Assembly: GCA_944393755.1 (NCBI GenBank)
Contig: CALYBF010000001.1
Location: forward strand, 1-55,038
DNA length: 55,038 nt
Reading direction: 5' to 3'
DNA from: an uncultured Clostridia bacterium
GTDB lineage: Bacteria; Bacillota; Clostridia; TANB77; CAG-508
The notes beneath the pieces are model-generated. The model searched no databases. It saw only the letters and a program-made list of their open reading frames with translations, and was not told the DNA's origin. Position numbers and translations under genes: made by a program. Below, one piece after another: positions 1 to 7,293 of the stretch; position 1 is the first letter of the stretch, and every line of letters begins with the position of its first letter.

Positions 1-63
1 TTTGCAATGCTTTTTTATTTTTATTTTTGCAATACAATTTATTAGTATAGGAGGTAATGCAAA

Positions 64-246
64 ATGGCATTTCAAATAAAACCAAATAGAAAAGAAACAG
101 AAAATAAAACAATAAGATTTCCAATACCATTGATAGAAGATATTGAAAAAGCAATAAGGAATAAAGATGTAACTTTTTCAAGATTTGTAATACAGGCTTG
201 TGAATATGCACTAAATAATTTAGAAGATAAGGAAAAAAATACATAA
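64..246 (+). CDS. Small ribbon-helix-helix-like protein
   Basis: A 60-residue protein starting with ATG 8 nt after a strong AGGAGG SD. Residues 17-52 fit the ribbon-helix-helix pattern: a basic N-terminal strand (KTIRFP), helix LIEDIEKAI, then a turn and a second helix (TFSRFVIQACEYALNNL). Such proteins usually bind DNA as dimers and act as small repressors or antitoxins, but no partner gene lies in the same operon. The next gene downstream is a type I toxin locus with its own promoter. The fold call is by pattern only, and the target is unknown. Confidence 0.6.
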   Translation: MAFQIKPNRKETENKTIRFPIPLIEDIEKAIRNKDVTFSRFVIQACEYALNNLEDKEKNT

Positions 247-358
247 AAATCTTGATTTATATTTGTAGTATTATATTAATATAAATTATGCCTCATAATA
301 TTTTTCAATAAAAAAAATAAAGCACATAAAATTTATAAATAAAATTTTACGTGTTCGC

Positions 359-387
359 TTGATTTTTGGAATAAAATATAGTATATT
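359..387 (+). promoter_or_regulatory. Promoter of type I toxin mRNA, locus 1
   Basis: TTGATT (359-364), a 17-bp spacer and TATATT (382-387) predict a start near 394-398 at ATAGGAAATAAG. The toxin mRNAs of loci 2 and 3 begin with the same ATAGGAAATG-like sequence. Confidence 0.65.
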
Positions 388-497
388 TATCCCATAGGAA
401 ATAAGAATAGCAGAGTTGGTTGCCACCTAGCTCTTTGATGTATACATACGTGTTTCCACAACTTTAGTTTGTGAGATTGACAACGGAGGTGGTGTTT

Positions 498-614
498 ATG
501 GTAAATACAATTTTATTAACTATCATCAGACTACTTTTCTTAGGATTAGTAGGTGTAACCATTATAAATTTTGCCTTAGTCATCATCATCACGTACTTAC
601 TACATAGGCAATAA
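498..614 (+). CDS. Type I toxin-like hydrophobic peptide, locus 1
   Basis: A 38-residue peptide, MVNTILLTIIRLLFLG... ending in LLHRQ. It is almost entirely one membrane-spanning helix with a short basic tail. It shares the core (L)VGVTIINFALVI with the two peptides at 8281-8400 and 8807-8929, so the three form a paralogous family. The SD GGAGGTGG is 6-7 nt upstream. A CCACCT at about 434-439 in the long 5' leader can pair with it, as in Fst- and TxpA-type toxin mRNAs. A convergent antisense RNA lies immediately downstream. Membrane toxicity is inferred from architecture and has not been shown. Confidence 0.75.
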   Translation: MVNTILLTIIRLLFLGLVGVTIINFALVIIITYLLHRQ

Positions 615-694
615 AGATAATAACCATTCTGCTTTGACGAGGGAATGGTTATTCAATATTTTCTCGGCAACCACTTTGTGGTTTCTTGTTTCCT
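615..694 (-). ncRNA. Antisense antitoxin RNA (RNA II-like), locus 1
   Basis: A minus-strand transcript predicted from about 694 to 615. It starts GGAAACAAGAAACCAC, forms a 5' hairpin (ACCAC-AAA-GTGGT) and ends in the AATAACCATTC/GAATGGTTATT terminator that lies just past the toxin stop codon. It has no ORF of note. The convergent arrangement with a shared terminator and short repeated motifs matches RNA II of par (pAD1). Confidence 0.65.
619..653. terminator. Shared bidirectional terminator, locus 1
   Basis: An 11-bp perfect stem (619-629 with 643-653). The plus-strand side is followed by CAATATTTTC and the minus-strand side by ATCTTTATT. It would end both the toxin mRNA and the antisense RNA. 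Confidence 0.7.
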
Positions 695-700
695 ATAATT

Positions 701-729
701 ATTATACATAGATTTTTATTAAAAGTCAA
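701..729 (-). promoter_or_regulatory. Promoter of antisense RNA, locus 1
   Basis: On the minus strand, TTGACT (729-724), exactly 17 bp, TATAAT (706-701), then AATTATAGG. It is nearly consensus and stronger than the toxin promoter. The same promoter is found at 8149-8177 and 8683-8711. Confidence 0.8.
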
Positions 730-810
730 ACATTTTGATAAAATTTTCCATACTTTTCATATGATTTTTTACTTCTTAACAATTTTATAATAACAACATT
801 TCTTTAGTTA

Positions 811-839
811 TTGAAAAACTCCTATAAATATTGTAAAAT
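811..839 (+). promoter_or_regulatory. Promoter of the OGG gene with very short leader
   Basis: TTGAAA (811-816), 17 bp, TAAAAT (834-839). The start would fall near 846, exactly at the SD GGTGAT, leaving a leader of about 10 nt before the GTG start at 856. This also rules out the TTG at 811 as translation start. Confidence 0.6.
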
Positions 840-855
840 AAAATTGGTGATAATA

Positions 856-1722
856 GTGAAAGAACAAATATACGAAATAGAAAATTTAGACTCATTTGAA
901 TTAAAAGATATATTCGACTGTGGACAATGTTTTAGGTGGAATATAGAAGAAGATGGAAGTTATACAGGTGTTTTTAAAGGAAATGTCCTTAATGTAAAAA
1001 AACAAGAAAATAAAATAACATTTAAAGGAATATGTAATGGGGATATAAAAGAAATTGTAGAAGATTACTTTGATTTAAAAAGAGACTATAAAAAAATAAA
1101 GGAAACATTAAGCAAAATAGATCCTTTTATGGAAGAGAGTATAAAATATGGAAGTGGAATTAGAATATTAAATCAAGATTTATGGGAAACAATAATATCT
1201 TTTATAATATCTGCAAATAATAATATACCAAGAATAAAAGGTATAATAGAAAGATTATCTAAAAACTATGGAAAAGAAATAGATTACAATGGAAAAAAAT
1301 ACTATACATTTCCAACTGCTGAAGAATTAAAAGATGTAAGTGTAGAAAAATATAGAGAACTAGGTTTAGGTTTTAGAGATATTAGATTGTATGAAACAAC
1401 TAAAATGATATTAGAAAACAAAGTAAATTTAAATGACTTACGAAATAATCCAAATACAATGGAAGTAAGAGAAACACTTTTAACACTATCAGGAGTTGGA
1501 CCAAAAGTTGCTGACTGTATACTACTATTTTCAGACCTAAAAAGATTTGAAGTATTTCCAATAGATGTATGGGTAAGAAGAGTAATGAACGACTTATACA
1601 TAAAAAATGAAGATGAAACAAAAGTAAGCAAAAAACAAATAGAAAAAATAGCAAAAGAAAAATTCGGTAATTTAGCAGGGTTAGCACAACAATATTTATT
1701 TTATTGGAGAAGAGAAGCATAA
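856..1722 (+). CDS. ogg: 8-oxoguanine DNA glycosylase (OGG family)
   Basis: A protein of about 288 aa that excises 8-oxoguanine and nicks the backbone by beta-elimination. An N-terminal OGG domain (FDCGQCFRWN) precedes the helix-hairpin-helix LSGVGPKVADCI, which carries the Schiff-base Lys, and PIDVWVRRV with the catalytic Asp. The start is taken as GTG at 856 because the promoter lies over the upstream TTG and an SD (GGTGAT) sits just before it. It is a single-gene unit ending in a terminator, and its codon use is like its neighbours. Confidence 0.92.
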   Translation: MKEQIYEIENLDSFELKDIFDCGQCFRWNIEEDGSYTGVFKGNVLNVKKQENKITFKGICNGDIKEIVEDYFDLKRDYKKIKETLSKIDPFMEESIKYGSGIRILNQDLWETIISFIISANNNIPRIKGIIERLSKNYGKEIDYNGKKYYTFPTAEELKDVSVEKYRELGLGFRDIRLYETTKMILENKVNLNDLRNNPNTMEVRETLLTLSGVGPKVADCILLFSDLKRFEVFPIDVWVRRVMNDLYIKNEDETKVSKKQIEKIAKEKFGNLAGLAQQYLFYWRREA

Positions 1723-1724
1723 AG

Positions 1725-1748
1725 AAGATAAGTAAAGCTTATCTTTTT
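1725..1748 (+). terminator. Terminator of the OGG gene
   Basis: An 8-bp stem AAGATAAG/CTTATCTT followed by a T run starts 3 nt after the OGG stop codon. Confidence 0.75.
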
Positions 1749-1882
1749 CGTAAAATGTGATTTTTGCCTCTTAAAAGTTTTCTAAAAATGTGAAAACCGT
1801 AAACCATAATGTTTCTAAAAATGTGATAAACTTACACCAAACTCTTTATAAAAATGTAGAACATCAGTATTTTCTAAAAGTA
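1748..1882. repeat. AT-rich tandem array with 33-bp period
   Basis: The core CTAAAAATGTGA recurs, aligned, at about 1748 (degenerate), 1781, 1814 and 1847. These are 33-bp steps, followed by a last copy at 1873 after 26 bp. Between cores lie about 18-21 bp of differing sequence. Cores are too short and too degenerate for CRISPR and no cas gene is near. The layout resembles the iteron arrays upstream of the DUF4143 genes, but no such gene follows here. Confidence 0.55.
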
Positions 1883-1945
1883 TATAATTTATATATTACG
1901 TTAATTATTTTTTATTATTTCTCTGTTAATAAAAAATAAAGTATA

Positions 1946-2035
1946 AGCAAGTTTTTAGATTAAGTGGTTTTTCGTAGGGAATAAAAAGGGTAGAAAAACC
2001 ACTGGTAAGCGTAAGCTTAAATCTAAAAACTTGCT
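1946..2035 (+). other. Predicted three-way-junction RNA/DNA structure
   Basis: Three perfectly paired stems nest around one junction. P1 is 16 bp (1946-1961 with 2020-2035). P2 is 11 bp (1963-1973 with 1993-2003). P3 is 5 bp (2006-2010 with 2015-2019) closed by the GNRA-type tetraloop GTAA on the plus strand. A T-rich stretch follows P1 on the plus strand. No clear promoter and no ORF were seen. It may be a small RNA or a folded non-autonomous mobile element. Confidence 0.5.
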
Positions 2036-2049
2036 CTTTTTCCCTACTA

Positions 2050-2095
2050 GATGTGTCCCAAATGCGACTTTTTAGTCGCAAAAGAAACGTCCCTA
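2050..2095. repeat. REP-like element, copy 1
   Basis: GATGTGTCCC, a short hairpin (GCGAC-TTTTTA-GTCGC) and GAAACGTCCCTA. The same outer blocks with a different inner hairpin recur at 21147-21191. The final CTA, read on the minus strand, is the TAG stop of the YitT gene. Confidence 0.65.
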
Positions 2096-2965
2096 TTTAA
2101 ACCCTTGCCCGACAACTTCTCTAGAATTAGTAATAATAATAAAACTACGAGGATCTATTTTTCTAGAAATAATCTTAATTCTTGCAACCTCACGTCTAGG
2201 AGCAACACACATAAGCACTAACTTTTGTTTATGAGTATACATACCTTTACCATAAAGCCCAGTAGCACCTCTTTCTACTTTTTCTTCAATCTCTTTTGCA
2301 ATTATTTCACTCTTATCTGAAATAATAATAATTAACTTTGTAAAATCAATACCCTCAAAAAGAATATCAATAACCTTTCCCATAAGATAAATGGCAATAG
2401 CAGAATATAAACCAATTTCAATTTCTCTAAAAGCAATCATATTTAAAGTAACAATAACAATATCAATAATTACAATAATATTACCAGACTGAAGAGCAGG
2501 CTTATATTTTTTAGCAATATAACTGACTAAATCACTACCACCAGTAGAAGAATTAGACTTTAACAAAATAGCAGTACCAATACCTAAAATAATACCACCA
2601 TAAACACAAGCTAAAAATCTGTCATTTGTTAGAGGCTTAAACCTATCTAAAAAGTCAATAAAAAAGGATAAACTCGCAGTACCAATTAAGGTTTTAACAA
2701 AAAAATACTTACCAATTTTAAAAATAGCAAGAGCAAATAAAGGAATATTTACAATTAAAATCATAGTACCCATTGGTATATTTAATAGATAATACGTAAT
2801 AGTTGCAATACCAGAAACACCACCAGAAGATAACTGATTAGGAAGTAAAAATAAAGAAACACCAATTGCCATAACTAAAGCACCTAATATACTTCCTAAT
2901 ATTTCTAAAATAGCCCTTCTTATTCTTTCATTTTTTTCTATATTTTTTTCATTTACAATATCCAT
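2093..2965 (-). CDS. YitT family membrane protein
   Basis: A 290-aa protein with about five or six hydrophobic segments in the first 200 residues (LGSILGALVMAIGVSLFLLP, GGVSGIATITYYLL, GIILGIGTAILL) and a soluble C-terminal DUF2179 domain (KLIIIISDKS..., RGATGLYGKGMY). The substrate of this family is not established. The SD AAAGGTGAT precedes ATG. The stop codon is contributed by the REP-like element downstream, so the extreme C-terminus may have been altered by its insertion. Confidence 0.88.
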   Translation of the reverse strand: MDIVNEKNIEKNERIRRAILEILGSILGALVMAIGVSLFLLPNQLSSGGVSGIATITYYLLNIPMGTMILIVNIPLFALAIFKIGKYFFVKTLIGTASLSFFIDFLDRFKPLTNDRFLACVYGGIILGIGTAILLKSNSSTGGSDLVSYIAKKYKPALQSGNIIVIIDIVIVTLNMIAFREIEIGLYSAIAIYLMGKVIDILFEGIDFTKLIIIISDKSEIIAKEIEEKVERGATGLYGKGMYTHKQKLVLMCVAPRREVARIKIISRKIDPRSFIIITNSREVVGQGFK

Positions 2966-3043
2966 AAAAAATCACCTTTATTTTATTATTGGTAAAATAT
3001 AGGTGATTTATACTTTTTATATTTTTATTGTATTACATTATTT

Positions 3044-4093
3044 TTAATCTGTATACGTTTTAGTAACTTCTATTTTAGATTTACCTTGTTTCATTTTTTC
3101 ATCTTGTTTTAAAACTAAATCAACATCATATGTATCTTTTAATTTTAATACATTTTCCTTTTTATGACCAATTACATTATTTGCGTCTATTGGGTTTACA
3201 GTTACCTCTACTTCTTTTACTTTAACATTTAATTTTTTAATTTTCCCAACTATTGCATCATACCACATAGCAGACTCAACTAGCTGTCTTAAAGCTGGGT
3301 GAAAAGGACCTGCAACTACTTCACTATTCTTACTTCCTGGTTCTGATATTTCATCTGTTGTTTGAAGTCCAATTCTTATTACATCTATTTTTTTATCTGT
3401 GAACATTCTAACTAAATCTTTACAAACTTCTACTGTTTGTACAACAGATAATGGCTTATATTTTCCTTCTTCATATTCCTTTTCAAGTTTTGTATTTTTT
3501 ATAACTAGAGTTGGATAAATTCTTACCATTTTAGGTTTTAATTTTATTAGTTGTTTTGCTGTATTTATTTCATCTAATCTAGTACTTTCAGGAAGCCCAA
3601 CCATCATTTGGTGTCCTAATTTAAAGCCATACCACCTAATCATTTTAGACGCTTTTTTTACGTCTTCAAAAGTATGTCCTCTATTTATTCTATTTAAAAT
3701 ATAATTATTAGCTGATTGAACACCAAGTTCTATTGTTTTTACACCATATTTTTTAAGTCTTTTTAAGATTTCTTTATTAATAGCATCTGGTCTTGTTGAA
3801 ATTCTAATACTATCAACATCTTTAGACTTTACATATTCATATGCTACTTTCAATAACTCTTCTTGTTTTTCTTCCTTTATAGCCGTAAAACTTCCACCAA
3901 AAAATGCGATTTCTATTTTAACACTTTCATTTTCTTTTCTTATACTTTCTAGGTAATTATCTATTATTTCTTTTGCTTTTTCTTTTGTCATTTCTTTTTT
4001 TTGACCACTTATAGATTTTTGATTGCAAAATATACAATCATTTGGACATCCTAAATGTGGTACAAATATTGGTATTATACAATGTTTTTCCAT
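3044..4093 (-). CDS. ELP3-like radical SAM protein
   Basis: A 349-aa protein with the iron-sulfur/SAM motif CPNDCIFC at about residues 17-24, a GGSF motif, and a TIM-barrel middle (ELGVQSANNYILNRINRGH) typical of the ELP3/YhcC group. It lacks the C-terminal acetyltransferase domain of true Elp3. It lies 14 nt downstream of rnc, an arrangement common in Clostridia, so the two are probably cotranscribed. Substrate unknown; a role in RNA modification is plausible by family only. Confidence 0.82.
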   Translation of the reverse strand: MEKHCIIPIFVPHLGCPNDCIFCNQKSISGQKKEMTKEKAKEIIDNYLESIRKENESVKIEIAFFGGSFTAIKEEKQEELLKVAYEYVKSKDVDSIRISTRPDAINKEILKRLKKYGVKTIELGVQSANNYILNRINRGHTFEDVKKASKMIRWYGFKLGHQMMVGLPESTRLDEINTAKQLIKLKPKMVRIYPTLVIKNTKLEKEYEEGKYKPLSVVQTVEVCKDLVRMFTDKKIDVIRIGLQTTDEISEPGSKNSEVVAGPFHPALRQLVESAMWYDAIVGKIKKLNVKVKEVEVTVNPIDANNVIGHKKENVLKLKDTYDVDLVLKQDEKMKQGKSKIEVTKTYTD

Positions 4094-4107
4094 AGATTAC
4101 CTCTTTT

Positions 4108-4782
4108 CTAATTTAAATTTTCTAAGGCAAGTTTTGCCGCTCTCATTTGTGCTTCTTTTTTGCTTTTCCCCTTTCCTTTTGCTAAGAATTTTCCATTTAC
4201 TTCTACTTCTACAATAAAGCTTTTATCGTGATCTGGTCCACTTTCTCCTATTGTCTTATACTCTATCTTTACATCTCCATTTTCTTGTAACTTTTCTTGT
4301 AATACTGTTTTATAATCTTTATCTCCTACGTGTTTTGTTGCTTCTCTAATTTCTTCTTTTAAATTTTCTACAATAAATTTTTCGGCTTCCTCTAACCCAC
4401 CATCTAAATATATTGCAGCTATCATTGCTTCTACACTATCTTCTAAAATTGCTGGTCTATTTTCTCCATTTGCTTTTTGTTCTGACTTTCCTAAATATAA
4501 GAAATCACTAAAATTATGCAATTTTGCAACTTTAGATAAACTTCTTCCACAAACTACTGTTGCTCTAACTTTAGTCATTTCTCCTTCTGTTAAATATTTA
4601 TAATTATTATAAATATATTTGCTTGATAAAAACTCTAATATACTATCACCTAAAAATTCTAGCTTTTCATTGCTTTCTAAATTTCTTTCATTTGCGTATG
4701 ATGTGTGTCTTAAAGCTTTTTTTAATAATTCTTTATCTTTAAAAGTATAACCAATGTTTTTTTCTAACACACTTAAGTCCAT
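4108..4782 (-). CDS. rnc: Ribonuclease III
   Basis: A 224-aa dsRNA endonuclease that processes rRNA precursors and structured mRNAs. The RNase III signature NEKLEFLGDSILEF is at about residues 38-51, and the second catalytic acidic motif is EDSVEAMIAAIYLDGG. The C-terminal dsRNA-binding domain ends GKGKSKKEAQMRAAKLAL. Length is normal. It could also process the overlapping antisense RNAs of the type I loci (inference). Confidence 0.96.
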   Translation of the reverse strand: MDLSVLEKNIGYTFKDKELLKKALRHTSYANERNLESNEKLEFLGDSILEFLSSKYIYNNYKYLTEGEMTKVRATVVCGRSLSKVAKLHNFSDFLYLGKSEQKANGENRPAILEDSVEAMIAAIYLDGGLEEAEKFIVENLKEEIREATKHVGDKDYKTVLQEKLQENGDVKIEYKTIGESGPDHDKSFIVEVEVNGKFLAKGKGKSKKEAQMRAAKLALENLN

Positions 4783-4892
4783 TTTTTCACCTTCTTTCGA
4801 TTTATTAATACATATAATATTATATACTATTTTAGAAATTTTTCAAGAAAAATAGTAATTTTTTCTAATATGATGTTTTTTATCAAAAAGTG

Positions 4893-4921
4893 TGGACAAG
4901 TCGTGTTTGTTATTATATAAT
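4893..4921 (+). promoter_or_regulatory. Promoter of the glucosaminidase gene
   Basis: TGGACA (4893-4898), 17 bp, TATAAT (4916-4921). It predicts transcription from about 4928, which places the translation start at ATG 4959 rather than the upstream in-frame GTG. Confidence 0.65.
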
Positions 4922-4958
4922 AAATGTGTATTATTTTATAAAGAAAGAGAGTAAAGCT

Positions 4959-6383
4959 ATGTTAGATGATAAAAATTCTTTTAACTATGATAATAGAAAT
5001 TTATCTGATGTCTTTAGAGAGCTTCAGGAAATAAAAAATAACCCTCAAGCTCAACAAGCATATGTAAAACAAGCAAAAAAGACAAAAAAACCTAAAGTCA
5101 AAGTAAATAATTTTAATAGTAATAAGAAGCAAAAATCTTCTAATTCCTTTGCTTTTAATTTCCATACAAAAGATAAGAAGATTAAGACAAATGATTTAAC
5201 ATTATCAAATATTTTAACAGGTTGTGGAATTTTAGTTGTTTCTATGGCTTTGTTTTTCCCAAAAGATTTAGCTTTTGCTCAAAGTTATGCAAGTACAGAA
5301 ACATCTAAAACTGTTGAAGCTTATGAATTAAACCGCCACAGATTAAATATGCAAAGCATTATTTCTGAAAATGCTGGTATGAATAGAGTTAAAGAACAAG
5401 TAACAGAAGAACGTGATGTTGAGTTTGAAACTACATATAATGATAATGCTTCTTTACCAAAAGGTGAAGAAATAACTGAACAAGAAGGAGTTTTAGGTAA
5501 AGATAGTCTTACAGTTATTAAAACATATGAAAATGGTAATTTTGTAGAAGAAACTATATTATCAAGAACTAATTTAGTTGCACCTACTCCAAAAATCATT
5601 TCACGTGGTACTTCTGAATTCTTGGCAAAACACAAAGTACATATCGGAGATGTAATGTATCTTGTTAAAGCTGATAAATTAAAAGCCGAAGCAAATGATA
5701 CTTCAAATGATGTTGCAGAAGTTAAAGAAAGTATAGATGTTAAATTACTAGAACTTCCTTCTGAAGAGTGGGCTAAAGTTTCTTTTGACGGAGTTGAAGG
5801 TTATATAAAAACTTCTAATTTAACTTCACCTACAACTACACCAAATATTGTAGAGAAAAACAGAATTCAAAGAATTCTTCTAAAAGTTAATATTGGTATG
5901 GCATTAAACAAATCATCTGACTTAACTTTAAATGATTATAAAAAGATATTTACAAATATACCAAATGATAGAAATAAGATTTTCCAAGATAATTACCAAG
6001 TATTTTACAATATGGATAAAAAATATAATATAAATGGTATCTTCTTAGCATCAATTGCAATTCACGAAAGTGGCTGGGGAACTTCTAATATTGCAAATGA
6101 TAAAAACAATTTATTTGGATATGGTGCTTATGATGAATCACCTTATGAATCTTCACAAGATTTTACAAGCTATGCAGACGGTATAGAAACAGTTGCAAAA
6201 TCTTTGGTTAAATATTACCTAAACCCTGCTGGTACTAAAATTTATGGTGGAGAAACAGCAGAAGGTTGGTATTATAATGGACCTACTGTAGAAGGTGTTA
6301 ACACAAGATATGCTTCAGATGATTCTTGGCATACTAAGGTTTATAGCTATATGGAAATGTTATATAAAAGACTAGATTCTTAA
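4959..6383 (+). CDS. Membrane-anchored N-acetylglucosaminidase with SH3-like domain
   Basis: A protein of about 474 aa from ATG 4959 (SD AAAGAGAG). A charged cytoplasmic N-terminus of about 80 residues is followed by one membrane segment (LTGCGILVVSMALFFP) with an AQS signal-like end. A G5-like/SH3-like middle comes next. The C-terminal glucosaminidase domain has IAIHESGWGTSNIANDKNNLFG, including the catalytic Glu of the LytG/FlgJ type. It cleaves peptidoglycan glycan strands outside the membrane. The next gene is 34 bp away and probably cotranscribed. Confidence 0.87.
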   Translation: MLDDKNSFNYDNRNLSDVFRELQEIKNNPQAQQAYVKQAKKTKKPKVKVNNFNSNKKQKSSNSFAFNFHTKDKKIKTNDLTLSNILTGCGILVVSMALFFPKDLAFAQSYASTETSKTVEAYELNRHRLNMQSIISENAGMNRVKEQVTEERDVEFETTYNDNASLPKGEEITEQEGVLGKDSLTVIKTYENGNFVEETILSRTNLVAPTPKIISRGTSEFLAKHKVHIGDVMYLVKADKLKAEANDTSNDVAEVKESIDVKLLELPSEEWAKVSFDGVEGYIKTSNLTSPTTTPNIVEKNRIQRILLKVNIGMALNKSSDLTLNDYKKIFTNIPNDRNKIFQDNYQVFYNMDKKYNINGIFLASIAIHESGWGTSNIANDKNNLFGYGAYDESPYESSQDFTSYADGIETVAKSLVKYYLNPAGTKIYGGETAEGWYYNGPTVEGVNTRYASDDSWHTKVYSYMEMLYKRLDS

Positions 6384-6417
6384 AACCTAGTTTTACACAA
6401 AAGAAAGGATGAACTTT

Positions 6418-7248
6418 ATGGGAAATTCTAAAATTAAAATTAAAAATGTAAAACTTGCTTTTGTTATTTTAATAATTTTTGCTATTGTGTTATTAATACT
6501 TTATTATAATTTTGTTTTTACACCTGCTTTTTCAAAAAACAATTTTGCAAATCAGATGACTGAAATAGCAGAAGAAAATGAAGAGCCTATTTTCTCAGTG
6601 CAAAAAATAGTAATTTATAGCAGTGCAAATGCGGTTGATAATTCTGAAAATCAATCTTTAAGTAATATGTCTATTTCACAATATAGTGATATTTCTATTT
6701 TTATAAATAATGGTGAGACAATTACTGATTTAACTGATGAAAATACTGTTAAAGAATTATATATTGATGACATTTCGATTGATATAAAATCTGAAAATGG
6801 TACAAAATTATTAAATTATAAGAACCCTTTAAATTTTGGTAAATATAAGGACATTGTAGCTCCTGAAAATGGTAGAATTGATTTTAAGATTGTTAATACT
6901 AATGAACAAAGTGAAAATAATAATTATGATGAACCTACTTTTTATACCGATTGCTCAAACCCTATTTCATTAGGTTTTTTGAATAAAGATTTATTAACGA
7001 ATTACTCTGTCTCTTCTGATAGTAATACAATTTCTTTTAACGGAAAAGTTTTACAAGAGGCTGGTGTTAATTTAGAAGACTTAAATTGTACTTTAACTTT
7101 TACAATTCACATTGTAAATAATTTAAATGAGAAATTTTCATACAATATGAATTTAAATGTAGACCTTAATGGAATTTATGATGGATATACATATAAAGGA
7201 AGCAACACTTCTGGTTCTGAATATTATTTCTTTAAAGAATTAAATTAG
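6418..7248 (+). CDS. Single-pass membrane-anchored protein, paralogue of the gene at 46164
   Basis: A 276-aa protein of unknown function, starting at ATG 6418 (SD GAAAGG; the ATG at 6409 abuts the SD). One N-terminal transmembrane helix (LAFVILIIFAIVLLILYY) is followed by an all-beta-looking extracytoplasmic part. It shares layout and short motifs with the protein at 46164-46934: a post-TM block (F.V.KI.I.SS), DI.I.I, and two late beta-rich blocks (LTF...). It lies downstream of a cell-wall hydrolase, which suggests an envelope role. Confidence 0.6.
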   Translation: MGNSKIKIKNVKLAFVILIIFAIVLLILYYNFVFTPAFSKNNFANQMTEIAEENEEPIFSVQKIVIYSSANAVDNSENQSLSNMSISQYSDISIFINNGETITDLTDENTVKELYIDDISIDIKSENGTKLLNYKNPLNFGKYKDIVAPENGRIDFKIVNTNEQSENNNYDEPTFYTDCSNPISLGFLNKDLLTNYSVSSDSNTISFNGKVLQEAGVNLEDLNCTLTFTIHIVNNLNEKFSYNMNLNVDLNGIYDGYTYKGSNTSGSEYYFFKELN

Positions 7249-7250
7249 TT

Positions 7251-7284
7251 AAAACAAGCCCTGGTAGTAACCAGAGCTTGTTTT
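7251..7284. terminator. Bidirectional terminator
   Basis: AAAACAAGC..CTGG pairs with CCAG.GCTTGTTTT. It serves the upstream plus-strand gene and, with a T run on the minus side, the convergent FGE-like gene. Confidence 0.75.
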
Positions 7285-7293
7285 GTAGTAGCT

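Noticed and set aside
1748..1882. CRISPR-like array
   Set aside because: The repeated core is only ~12 bp, degenerate, without palindromic ends, and there are no cas genes; better described as iterons.
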